From: Diphasiastrum complanatum
Lineage: Eukaryota; Streptophyta; Lycopodiopsida; Lycopodiales; Lycopodiaceae
Assembly (NCBI GenBank): GCA_029204225.1
Contig: CM055099.1
Coordinates: forward strand, 54,342,983 to 54,406,982
Reading direction: 5' to 3'
Length of the DNA stretch: 64,000 nt
Shown: piece after piece, positions 23,506-34,962 of the stretch
Layout of the letters: each line of letters opens with the position of its first letter
How positions within the stretch are numbered: the first letter of the stretch is position 1
The notes under the pieces: generated by a model
Databases searched by the model: none
What the model was told of the DNA's origin: nothing
Seen by the model: the letters and a program-made list of their open reading frames with translations, nothing else
Position numbers and translations under genes: made by a program

Positions 23506-24236
23506 CCATGCTCACCCCCTCACCCGGGCACGGTGATGTTGCACAACAGGACGGGTTGCTCAACGGGTGAGAGGATTTGTGCTTTTTCTTGAAATCAGCT
23601 CTTGGAGAGAACGGGTTCTCTAAGGTGGAAAGCTGATGCATCACGGGGGTGAGGGGTCTCGCATCTTGCGAGCACGGTGCCCCTTTGGCCCCGGTGCCCT
23701 CCTGACCAAATCTTTTTTTTTTTTTTTAAATTGGCTGCCCAGACGCCACGTGTCCAAGCAGCCAGTTTTAATCCCATAAGCAATTTTGCAAGGGAACTAG
23801 GAGGGGATATATAGAGAAACCCACCCAGTTTCGTGCATGTGTGTGTGTGTGAGAGCCTGGGTGCCTGGCGCCATTGGCCCGTTGCCCTGCTGCCTGACGC
23901 CATCCCTGGCTGCCCGGCGCCACGCTCCCAGCCCGGCGCCACCCGCCCTGCCCGAGAACGCAGCCCAGCGGTGTGGTGCCCTGCTGTCCGCTGCCCGGCG
24001 CCCATCCCTGGCTGCCCGGCGCACACGTCCCCTGGGACCACTGCCCGGCGCCACCCCGCCCTGCCTGGCGCCGTGGGGGCTCGCTGGCCGGCACTGCCCG
24101 CCAAAAATACCCACGACCTGATTTTAGCGGGCAGCCGAGCATGGCCACGCATCACGTGTTGGGGGCACCCGGGCCAAACCTCTCGCACGCACGGCCCGTG
24201 CTCTAAAGCCCCAGCGGGTGAGGGGGGTGGACATGG
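23506..24236. other. GC-rich island with GCCYGGCGCC repeats and imperfect terminal inverted repeats
   Basis: GC content jumps in an otherwise AT-rich window. Between 23850 and 24080 a motif of the form GCCYGGCGCC recurs about eight times at irregular spacing. CCATCCCTGGCTGCCCGGCG occurs almost unchanged twice. The left end CCATGCTCACCCCCTCACCC (23506-23525) is matched, with a few mismatches, by the reverse complement of 24217-24236. A TATATAG string lies near 23805. Open frames on both strands here only reflect GC richness. It could be a non-autonomous transposon or a GC-rich promoter/leader. Confidence 0.5.
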
Positions 24237-26924
24237 ATAGGGCCGCTAAGCCTAAACACATGGACACGAGTCCGACACACATTCGTAAACACATGGACAC
24301 TTGGTTCGGCCATCCGCGTTAAGGGTTGTTGAAAGCCAGGCTGCTCACTGCTCCTTCGTTTTTCTTTTCCACCCTGATTCATTCATACGTACGCAGCTGA
24401 GCTACCATCACTCTTTTCAAATGGGTCAATGGGAATGGCACCGTCCTTCCTTGATAGTTGATCCGATCAAACGCGCTTCCCTGACGACCAACGTCACATG
24501 GGTCGTGCCAGAAGCACCGAAGCTTTTCCTATATAGCCTTTCTAACTTGGTGGCATAATCATTCTTTCTCCAAGCTCAACAATGTACCCTCAACCCCTAC
24601 ATCTAACTGATCGATCCATATTGTTAGCAAAAAACATCATAAATTTGTTATAAAAGGTAATCAGTGCATCAAAGCTGACAAAAAATGAAATTCTTAGGGC
24701 TATTTAGAAACATCATGCTACGTAAACATACTTAATATTACTTTATAACTTTCATGACTAATTCTACACAAGCTATTTAAGGACTTCACATTGTAGTTAA
24801 AATCGGGGCATCAATAACAGTACCTCGGCCTCCAGAGCTAGGGCAAAAAAGGTGGATTGAGCAACAAAAAGAAGTCGATCAACAAAAAGTTATAAAAACA
24901 AGTGGTAGGATGTCAAATTTTACTTATCTCACACATTCTAATTTTTTAGGGGTGGGTGTCAAATGGTTGCATGCATGCCAAATACCACATCCAAGTTAGC
25001 TACATCCTAGATAGCTCAGTGCCATTAGGTAATTTGAACCAAATCACCCTCCAAAGAGCTTGATTAGAAGCTTTTGTACTGAGTATAAGAGATGGATTGA
25101 TCATCAAAATCTTCAAGGTGATCTCACTTAAATACATAACATTATGTGTGTCAACTAACATCTTACATAAATGGATGGTCCATGCCAACCTTGTTGACCA
25201 TCCTCACCTAGGACACAATAGAAAAAACTTGATTTTTTTCTACAAATATGAATGATTGTAATTTTCAAGCATTTCTCATGGATGGAATCTTGGAAATAGC
25301 GAGCCCTCATCAATGAAATCTTGAAGATAAGTGGCTTTTATTGATGGAAGTTAATATGCCACCCTCCTAGAATAAATGTCTTATATATTTTTTCACAAAT
25401 AGACAAAATATAGAATTCAACTTTCAAGGCATAAAACAATTGGCACCTAAACAATGCAAAAGGTAAATGGCGAGTCAGTTGACATTTAAAGTTTTCTATG
25501 TAGCATGAGTGCCTCCACATATGATTTGTAGTATGTGCTTATCTTGCATTAGGGGCCTTTTTGAAATCAAAAAGGGCCTCTTCCTTGCCTAAACAAGTTT
25601 CTTAATCATAATTAGTGTAATGCTAATCCATCCCATGTGGCACCTTTACCATGGGTTACCACATAGAGTGAGCATGAGTTAAGAGCTAACTCTAAGACCT
25701 ATTTTCATAGACTTTAGTAGGTTTGTTACATAGACTATACTAGGGTAACCTTAGAGTAGGACAAAGCCTATCATTGAATGTCATCCCAAAAGTACAACAC
25801 ATAGGACCTAGGCATGATACAATACTCATGTCTAGCTCATTTCAAATGCATACTTCAAACTATTGCTTGGCATTTGTGATTGGTTTGAATCCAATCGAAT
25901 ACCGTTTGAAGAGCAGTTTGGAGCATAAGATAACCTACAGTAGGGCGACCTCAGTCAGCTAGGAGCTGCAAAGGAAAGCTCAGGGAAAGCCTGAGTAAAG
26001 CTCAGTATATTCTTCTCTTCAAAATTGCTAGGATTTCAAGGGACAAAATCAGAGATATCTCCTTGTAGGAGGATGTTTTCAAAGCTGTGAGAGGCTGTGA
26101 ATGGGCGCCCTGGTAGCGCGATTCTGCGGTAGGGAGGTCGCGACTGGCCGTGGAGGAGGAAGGTAGCTAGTGCGATTAATGAGGAGCTGCCATAGCCCGT
26201 GAAGGAGTGAGAAAACTCCATCGCTGGAAGAGAGAGGACGCGAGGTCGTGGGAGTTGTCGCGCGCTCAATCGTGATCACCAGCTAGCGGCCCAAAGTGTT
26301 CAGTACTTCGAAGGCCTTTGATCAACGCACAAACGCGTTGACAACCGTCTGATTTTGATTCATACAGATCGATGATGGTCATTTCACAATAGGTGGGTCA
26401 TTGGATCTAAAGGATCCGTTGGATTGAAGTGAAAAAGTCTGAAGGGGTTTGAAGTGCAAAGTGCATTGCAACTTCATTAAAAATCTTCAAACTGAAAAAG
26501 TTGTTGGGTCCCAAGTCTTTGAAGGGTGAAGTTTCCTCACACTGAAGAAACAGTTCAAAAACTCAAATTGCCCTTATTTTCACCTCCTTTAGCCTATTTT
26601 GACCAAACGAAAGGCTATAGCCTCCAAACGAAGGGCACCCTAACTGTACCTGCAAGTACAGTACACCAAAATAGAGTGATTGTCATGGAGAAAGTGTTCA
26701 AAGTGCGCCAGAAGTGATTTCACCATTCCATTGGGCAGGAAGCCGGGAGTTGGTGACGTGAAGCATTTTGGAAAACGACGCCAGTTTGGCTTTTAATTTG
26801 GCGAAAGAGCGGCGGGTGGCCTAGTAAGCTAAAAATTGCAGGTCATTATTATCAATTTCTGACATCGCGATTGGCTCTAGCATACACTTTATAGCCTACA
26901 GGTGAAGTTTTCAGCAGTTCGGAG
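24237..26924. other. No gene recognised; 5' flank of the following copia
   Basis: Short frames only. 25990-26300 is moderately GC-rich. The last 600 bp precede a gag ATG and may be its leader, but I found no primer site or LTR, so the 5' end of that element is unresolved. Confidence 0.4.
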
Positions 26925-27842
26925 ATGGCAAACATCAATGACGCAATTTTGGGTGATGCAAGCAAACTTGATGGGGCTTCTAACTACAACATCTGGAAAT
27001 TCAAAATGAAGAGCATTTTGATGGAAAAAGAGTTCTGGAAAATCGTGGTAGGTATTGAAGTCCGACCAAATACCACTCCAGGTGACATAAGGGCCTTTGA
27101 TAAAAAGGCACAGAGAGCATTATCCTTGATCAATCTTTCAATGAAAGACCATGTGATCACTCACATAAGTGATGCCACGACGGCTAGGGGAGCTTGGGAA
27201 GCTCTTAGAATGCAATTTCAAACTTGCAATCCAGTTCGAGCCATGTTCTTGAAGTCAAGATTGAACACAGTAAGGATGGAAGAAAATGAATCAATGGGAT
27301 CCTTCTTCACCAGGATAAAGGAGCTGAGAGATCAACTTGTGGCAATTGGAGAACCAATCAGAGATATTGAATTGGTACATACCACAATGAGCAGTGTCTC
27401 GAAAGGGCTACAGATGTTTGTGAGCGGCATTGCTTCGAGGGAGAGGTTGCCTATTTTTGAAGACTTCCACGGAATCATGTTGCAAGAAGAGCAGCGTCGC
27501 GAAGTGGTGAAGTCAAGACAAACTCCACAGGAGGATCAAGCCTTGCTTGCTAAAGGCAATCAGAAAGGATGGAAAAGGATTCCTAAGAAATCCAAGGATG
27601 ATGACGACGAAGGAGAATCGTCATCAAAAGGGAAAAAGAAGAAGAAAGAAAAATGTTACTATTGCCACAAACCGGGCCATTGGGCACGCGAGTGTTATAA
27701 GAAGAAAGCAGACATAAAGGCGGGAAAAGTGACTCAACAAGGAAACATTGCCGAAGATGATGGAGAAGATGACAAAACATGTGTTTTCTCATCGGCATTG
27801 GCATCCCAAGTTGATGATGGTGCCAGATGGTTCATAGATTCA
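26925..27842 (+). CDS. Copia gag and protease start (family D)
   Basis: Starts at ATG 26925 (MANINDAILGDASKLDGASN). The gag N-terminal part has the usual W-x-F/W-K-M layout (YNIWKFKMKSILMEKEFWKI) and GAWEALRMQF. It ends in a CCHC knuckle CYYCHKPGHWARECYKKK near residues 246-263, after a lysine/aspartate-rich linker. The protease begins ARWFIDS, with the catalytic Asp at codon 305 (27837-27839). One extra A at 27842-27843 shifts the frame immediately after, so this reading frame runs on to a stop at 27875 without the rest of the active-site loop. Gag here is full length and uninterrupted. Downstream pol is in the next frame. Confidence 0.9.
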
Positions 27843-29601
27843 AGGCGCCACAAGGCATATGACCGGAAAACGTGATTGGTTTGAAAAATTCTCACCAATC
27901 CATGATGGGGATAAGGTCACTCAAGCCAATGGAGAGGAATGCCAGATACAGGGTGTGGGCAATGTACCTGTGCAATTTCCTGATGGCAAAATTAAAAATA
28001 TCCCTAATGTACTTCATGTTCCTGGACTCAAAAAGAGTTTGCTTTCTGTTGGTGTAATGGCAAATCAACATCTTAAAGTTGAATTTGTCAAGGATGGATG
28101 CCTTATGAAGGATACGAACCATAACCACAAAGTGGTGGCGAAGGGTTATAGAGATAGTAACTGTGGCCTTTATAAATTGGATGCTGCAAAACTAGGTGAA
28201 TATGGTTTGGCTATCTCAACAGCATCTCAATCCGAGTTATGGCACAAAAAACTTGGTCATTTGAACTATGGGAGCTTGAGATTGATGGTGAAGCTGAAGA
28301 TGGTAATAGGGTTACCAGCATTGCAGGATTATCACCATGCAATATGTGAAGGATGCATCATGGGAAAACATCACAGAGAGACATTCAAAAAGGGTGGAGC
28401 TGCAAGAGCTAAGAAACGGCTGGAACTAATTCACAGCGACCTGTGCGGCCCAATGAAGACCATGTCATTGGGGAAAGCATATTATTTTATGACTTACATA
28501 GATGATCACTCTAGAAGGACATGGATTTATTTCTTGAAGAAGAAATCTGACGCTTTTACTCGCTTCAAGGAGTTCAAAACTTTGGTAGAGAACCAACTAG
28601 AGGCACACATGAAAGTGCTAAGATTTGATAGAGGGGGTGAATATAAATCTGATGATTTTGAAGACTTTTGCAAAGAACACTACATTAAAAGACAATTCAC
28701 ACAGTCACACACGCTGCATAGTAATGGTATAGCTGAATGGAAAAACAGAACTATTATGGAGAGTGCACGCTCCATGATGAAGCAAATTCAAGAGATCTTG
28801 ATCAATGAGGAATATAGGCTTCAAGCAAGAGGTGGATCTACATCGACACTTCAAGAGGATGCTATGTTCACAAAGGGCAAATTCAAGGGCAAAACCAAAA
28901 GCAAGTGGTCTAAAGGGCAAGATCAAGTGGATGCTTCTTCAAGTGGCAAAAAGAAGGATAGATCAAAGCTCAAGTGCTTCTATTGTGGCATCAAAGGACA
29001 CTTTGCAAGTGAGTGCTACAAGAAGAAGAGAGATCAAGGAGACAAGCAAGGTAATCTTACTCTTGATGAAGATGGTTTAAATGTGCAAGATGCAAATGAT
29101 GATGCTTTTGTGATGTCTTCATGTATGCTTGCTAATGATGGAGATCTAGATCCTTGGTGGATTGATAGTGGAGCAAGTTCACACATGACCTTTCACAAAG
29201 AGTACTTCACTTCTTTGTTGGCATATGGAGATGACAAGACAGTGATCTACACGGCCAATGATGGTGAGTGTGCAATCAAAGGGATTGGCACAATTCCTAT
29301 TTCTCTCTCTACAAATAGGAATGTTCATTTGGAGGATGTCTTGTTTATTCCATCTATTACCAAGAATTTGCTTAGTGTGAGTCAAATGCTAAGTAAGGGC
29401 CTCAAGGTGGAGGTTGATGGAGATGCTTGTTTGATCAAAAGGAAGGATGTCTTGATTGGAAAAGGTAAAAGGCAAGGGAAGTTGTTCAAACTTGATGCTT
29501 GTGTTATTGCTAACCAAGTTGGATGTGTTGCAAGGGAGCAAATTTCTATTCAAGAGGTTTGTTTGATTCTAACTTTGCCCATACTCCATCATTTGATGTG
29601 A
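27843..29601 (+). CDS. Chimeric copia pol: family D protease-integrase fused in frame to family A gag-protease
   Basis: A 580-codon open frame runs from 27859. Up to about 28785 it is family D: protease remainder (GVGNVPVQF, LHVPGLKKSLLSVG), the integrase HHCC zinc site (HKKLGH near 28252, CEGCIMGKH), and the core with IHSDLCGP, FDRGGEY (usually D-N-G-G-E-Y) and GIAEWKNRT (usually A-E-R-K-N-R). At LMD/QEILINEEYRLQ the frame passes into family A without a stop: a second CCHC knuckle (CFYCGIKGHFASEC), a complete second protease motif (WWIDSGASSHMTF) and pre-integrase residues to about 29563. RT and RNase H are absent. The join shares TTCAAGAGATCTTG with family A. It cannot be a working element. 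Confidence 0.88.
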
Positions 29602-29631
29602 AGTAGATCTAGTTTTGGAGAGATTGGTAGC

Positions 29632-29853
29632 AATTGAGGCCAATTTCATATTAGACTTAGAGTTTGACTTCTCAAAGTTATATCAGTCTAAAAGCATTAG
29701 AATAAACACTTTTGGAAAGTGTGGGAAAGTGTAGAACACGAGTAGATTCAATTTGAGAGACATTGAATCTAGTCACAAAAATAGTAGGGCTTTTCATTAT
29801 GGAGGGAAACCAAAGTTTCAAATTAGGTTTGGACCTACTATAAAAGAATGGAG
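29632..29853 (+). repeat. Partial, diverged LTR copy with a short purine stretch
   Basis: Matches the inner part of the LTR that follows, from TTGAGGCC to TATAAAAG, with many changes. It ends in AAAGAATGGAG directly before the next LTR start, so it is a tandem partial duplication. Confidence 0.65.
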
Positions 29854-30501
29854 TGTGAAAGATTCAACCAGTTTCATCATATTTGCTATATTTTCTTATT
29901 TGGCATATTGAGGCCACTTGGTTTTTAGACTTGGAGATTGACTTTTCAAAGTTCATTAGTCTAAATGTCATTTGAATAAACACTTTTTGAAAGTGTGGGA
30001 ATGTTAGAAGGCGAGTTTTGAGTAGATTCAAATTTGAACTTTGGGTACATTGAATCTAGACCAAAAAATAGTACGGTTAGAATTTTGGAGGGAAAGCCAA
30101 GTGGCCAAATAGGGTTTGGACTTGTTATAAATGGATGTAACTCGTGGAGAGAGTGATATTTCCTCTTCTCTATCTCATTTCATGCCTATACATGGTTCTC
30201 CTGGGTTCTACTATCCATTGGTGCACTATATTGGTGATTGCTTGCAATTCTATGTGTAGAATGATCTATATTTGTTATTCTCGGATCCACACGTGTGAAA
30301 TACAGTATCTTGCTGGTTTTGTATAGACATCAATAGTACTTCATCATTTCATTCAAGTTCGATAAAGTTCTATTAGTGTTTGCATCTCATTTTGTGTGTA
30401 GATGCTGATTTTTCTACATTGGTGAGATTGGTAGTGTATTTCTCTTTCTAATCAAATATCTTTCAAGTGGATTGGATCATAATGATCTGAAATCCTTTAC
30501 A
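29854..30501 (+). mobile_element. LTR of family A, plus orientation
   Basis: A 648-bp LTR from TGTGAAAGATTCAACC to CTGAAATCCTTTACA. It matches the inverted LTR at 30928-31578 (651 bp) end to end. TATA box TATAAAT at 30126-30132. The palindrome CACACGTGTG is at 30288-30297, about 166 nt downstream of it. There is no matching internal region in this orientation next to it. Confidence 0.82.
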
Positions 30502-30503
30502 TG

Positions 30504-30908
<405 letters not shown>

Positions 30909-30927
30909 TCTCTTCCCATGAGTTCCA

Positions 30928-31578
30928 TGTGAAGGATTTCAGATCATTATGATCCAATCCACTTGAAAGATCTTTGGTTAGAAAGAGAAATACACTACCA
31001 ATCTCACCAATGTAGAAAAATCAGCATCTACACACAAAATGAGATGCAAACACTAATAGAACTTGATCAAAATTGAATGAAATGATGAAGTAATGTTGTT
31101 GTCCAATTACAAAACCAACAAGCTACTGTATTTCATATGTGTGGATCCAAAAATAGCAAATATAGATCATTCTACACATAGAATTGCAAGCAATCACCAA
31201 TATAGTGCACCAATGGATTGTAGAGCCCAAGAGAACCATGCATAAGCATGAAATGAGATAGAGAAGAGATAATATCACTCTCTCCATGGGTTACATCCAT
31301 TTATAATAGGTCCATACCCTATTTGGCTACTTGGCTTTCCCTCCGAAATGCAAACCCTACTATTTTTGGGTCTAGATTCAATGTACCCAGTTATTCAAAT
31401 TTGAATCTACTCAAACTCGCATTCTAACTTTCCCACACTTTCAATGAGTGTTTATTAAAATGAAATCTAGACTAATGAACTTTGAAAAGTCAATATCTAA
31501 GTCTAAAACAAGTTTTGGCCTCAATATGTCAAATATGGAGATATTGACAAAATGATCAAACTAGTTGAATCTTTCACA
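30928..31578 (-). mobile_element. 3' LTR of the minus-strand family A copia
   Basis: A 651-bp LTR read on the minus strand from TGTGAAAGATTCAACTAG to ATCCTTCACA. It follows the purine tract GAAGAGGGAG (minus strand, about 31579-31588). The TATA-like ATTATAAATGG sits near 31311-31320. The palindrome is eroded to CATATGTGTG at 31134-31143. Confidence 0.85.
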
Positions 31579-34500
31579 CTCCCTCTTCAACTAGTTTTAG
31601 CATAGACTTTGAAAGCACTCCAAGTGAAGTCCTATGATTCATGAACAAGTCCTTTCCCAATGCTTTGGTGAAGATATCAGCTACACATTCCCTTGAAGAC
31701 ACATGTTGAAGCTCCACCTCCTTTGCAATGACTTGCTCTCTCACAAAATTTTGCAATACCACTTCAATGAGACATGAAGAATCACATAGAATGTAAATGA
31801 AATGATTCCACCATGCTTCCAACTCTGAACTCTCTGGAAAAATACAACAAACAAACAATAAATGTGAGTGATCAACTTTTGCTTGCATGTCTCCTCCTCC
31901 TTTGTCCTTTGTTTCCTTGTATCCACCATGATACTCCATAAATGAGCCTCCATCTACATCTTGCCATAAGATGCCATCAACATTTGATGACTTGGCCATG
32001 AATGAGTGAAATAATGAACCTCCAATAGCTTCATTTCCATCAGCAAAACCATCCAAGAATGATAGTACAAATCCAACATCAAAACAATGCTCACCAGTGT
32101 AGCTAGTTTTACCATATCTTGACAATTTGCACACATCCACATGAAATTGCTCAATCATGAGATAGAACAAGTAAAGTAAACTTGAACAGCACTTTCTTGC
32201 TTTTCCTTTGACCTTACTTGAGTCTTCAATAAGTTGCAAAAACAGATCCATAACATCTTTGCCAATTACCTCTCCTTTGATGTTCTTGACTAGCTCCAAA
32301 TTGCCAACTTCCCTTTTGACTAGTTGAAGCGCTTTGAGATCAACCTCTTGATCTTCAACTTGACCATCAAAGTCATTGAACAAACTTTGTTTTCCAGATC
32401 CATTACTTGATTTTACAACAAGATAACATCCATCCACTTGCATAGCTCCATGTACACAAAAAGATCCTCCAAAAGGTGTTCCACTCTTCATAAGAGCTTA
32501 ATACTCAAGATCCATTGCTTGGATCCACTCCTCTTCTTTACTTGCTTGATCTACACTTGTAGGCACATCCAAAGAGGTTAGAAAAGCAACATAATTTCCA
32601 AAAACTGCTTGCTTACCCTTTTGATCATATGTGAGCCTTGAAGGTACTTGTCTTTATCTTGATGTTCTCCTTGGCTTTTGACTTGATGAAGGTCCATCAT
32701 CATCACCATCCAAAGTAGGATCCTTTTCATCAACATCAAGAATATTAGATCCATCCACACTACCATCAATCATGCTTTAAGACACTTTTGGAATAATTCC
32801 CTCATCAAAAATGACATCTCTACTAACAATCACTTTGTTAGTAGAAGGAATGTAAACCTTGTAGGCTTTACTCACCTCACTATATCCAACAAAAATATCT
32901 TTTCTTGAAGATGGATCCTCCTTGGTCCTATCATCAAGAGTAATGTTGACATAGCATGTGCATCCAAAGGTTCTTAGAAAGTTGACACTCGGCCTCCTCT
33001 TGAATAGCATCCCAAAAGGTGTCCTTCCATCCAAAATAGCACTCGAACACCTATTGCACAAGAAAATATTGGCACACAACAAAGATTGATCCCAAAGTGG
33101 TTTGTCAAGATTAGCAATTAACCTCATAGCTTTAGCACTTTCACATAAAGTCCTATTCTTCCTATTAGCCACTCCATTTTGTTGTGAGGTCCTTGATGTT
33201 GTATACTCTCTCTTGATCCCATGCTCATCACAAAAGGCCTTGAACTTGGTAGATATGTACTCACCACCATTGTCACTCCTCAAGCACTTGATCTTTGTGG
33301 AAAATTGGTTTTTCCTTGCATTCTTGAACTTGATAAAGACATCATACACTTCATCCTTGCTCTTTAGTAGATAGATCCAACAAAATCTACTAAAATTATC
33401 ATGGAATGTTACATACACCTTAGCTCCACTATTGCTAATTGTAGTAGATCCATGAATATTCGAATGTACAAGTTGAAAAGGCTTTGTAGATTAAGATATA
33501 GATCTAGTATAGGGTAGTCTATGTGACTTAGACAAAGCACAAGACTCACAAACATGTTTGATGCCACTTAAGGAAGTTGGAAGACCTATCACAATCCTCT
33601 TCCTAGCCATTACCTCCAATGACTTGAAGTTGAGGTGTCCCATCCTTTTATGCCAAACCTCTTGAGTAGGTATTTTCTCCCTTGCAGCACATCCAACGTG
33701 GTTAGAAATAACAGAAGCATCTAGTTTGAACAACTTCCATTGTCTTTAACCTTTTCCAATCGAGACATCCTTCCTTTTGATCAAACAAGCATCTCCATCA
33801 AAGTCCACCTTGAGGCTTTTACTTAGAATTTGACTCACACTAAGCAAATTCTTGGTAATAGATGGAATAAACAAGACATCCTCCAAACGAACATTCCTAT
33901 TTGTAGAGAGAGAAATAGGAATTGTGCCAATCATTTTAATTGCACACGCACCATCATTGGCCGTGTAGATCACCCTCTTGTCATCTCCATATGCCAACAA
34001 AGAAGTAAAGTACTCTTTGTGAAAGGTCATGTGTGAACTTGATCTACTATCAATCCACCAAGGATCTAGATCTCCATCATTAGCAAGCATACATGAAGAC
34101 ATCACAAAAGCATCATCATTTGCATCTTGAACATCCAAACCATCCTCATCAAGAGTAAGATTACCTTGCTTGTCTCCTTGATCTCTCTTCTTCTTGTAGC
34201 ACTCACTTGCAAAGTGTCTTTTGATGCCACAATAAAAGCACTTGAGCTTTGATCTATCCTTCTTTTTGCCACTTGAAGAAGCATCCACTTGATCTTGCCT
34301 TTTAGACCACTTACTTTTGGTTTTGCCCTTGAATTTGCCTTTTGTGAACATAGCATCCTCTTGAAGTGTCGATGTAGACCCGCCTCTTGCTTGAGGCCTA
34401 TATTCCTCATTGATCAAGATCTCTTGAAGATCCAACAAACTTGGCAAAGTCTTTTGAATAGCAATACTTTTGACCAATGTTAGCATGAGCATCCAACAAG

Positions 34501-34962
34501 CCATTAAGAATTACTCAGAATAAGCTCTCCTTCCGTAATGCTTTCATCAATGCAAGCCAACTCATCATTCAATGTTTCATCCTCAAAACAAAAGTACTTG
34601 GACTTTTCATTCTTTTGCAAACAAGAAAATATTTGCCTTCTTAGAGTCAACACTCTAGAAGTAGACTTGGATTCATAAAGCTTCTTCAATGAATTCCAAG
34701 CTTCCAAAGATGATGTGCACTTACCAACTTCCTTGAGAAGCTCATTGGTAGCATTCATCTTTATCACGTGTAGAGCCTTCTTGGCCCTCTTGTCATATCT
34801 CATTTGATCTTGTTGTGTTGTTGGTCTCTCCTCCAAACCTACAACAATATCCAAAACATCATTCATCTCAAAAGTTGACTCCATCCTCACTTTCCACAAT
34901 AAATAGCTACTTGAGATAAGCCTATCATTGGCTTCCAACATGACTCCAATTGAGGTTGCAAT
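31579..34962 (-). pseudogene. Family A copia (copy 2): gag-protease-integrase, foreign insert, RNase H tail
   Basis: Minus-strand element. The gag start codon has decayed to ATT at 34960-34962. Gag (ISSSYLLWKVRMESTFEMND), knuckle (CFYCGIKRHFASEC) and protease (WWIDSRSSSHMTF, where G-A has become R-S) follow. The integrase has CESCALSKSHRLPYTRS, RSDNGGEY and QNGVANRKNRT, where the catalytic Glu of A-E-R-K is Asn. IFVGYSEVSKAYKVYIPS comes next, then the pre-RT linker to WIQAMDLEY. Stops or shifts lie near 34504, 33746, 33489, 32775 and 32500. Almost all of RT and RNase H is replaced by the open frame described separately. The C-terminal tail (HVSSRECVADIFTKALGKDL, SMLKLVEEGV) remains. A purine tract and LTR follow. 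Confidence 0.9.
31735..32491 (-). CDS. Unrecognised open frame occupying the RT/RNase H position of a copia element
   Basis: On the minus strand a continuous frame of 305 codons starts at MKSGT (32491), the last copia residues before RT. Some 250 residues with no copia similarity follow, and it re-enters copia in frame at NFVREQVIAKEVELQHVSSR. The insert reads, for example, FGGSFCVHGAMQVDGCYLVV, DLKALQLVKREVGNLELVKN, GKDVMDLFLQLIEDSSKVKG, EHCFDVGFVLSFLDGFADGN and SFMEYHGGYKETKDKGGGDM. There are no stops, although the surrounding copia sequence has several. I recognise no domain. It may be a captured host segment or a chance open frame. Coding function is unproven. Confidence 0.5.

Noticed and set aside
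23595-24240. Overlapping open frames of 77-197 codons on both strands
   Set aside because: They coincide with the GC-rich island, overlap in five or six frames and have low-complexity P/A/G/R composition. GC richness removes stop codons, and no domain is visible.
26036-26279. Minus-strand frames of 66-77 codons near 26.1 kb
   Set aside because: Short and overlapping in two frames, in a moderately GC-rich patch, with no motif.
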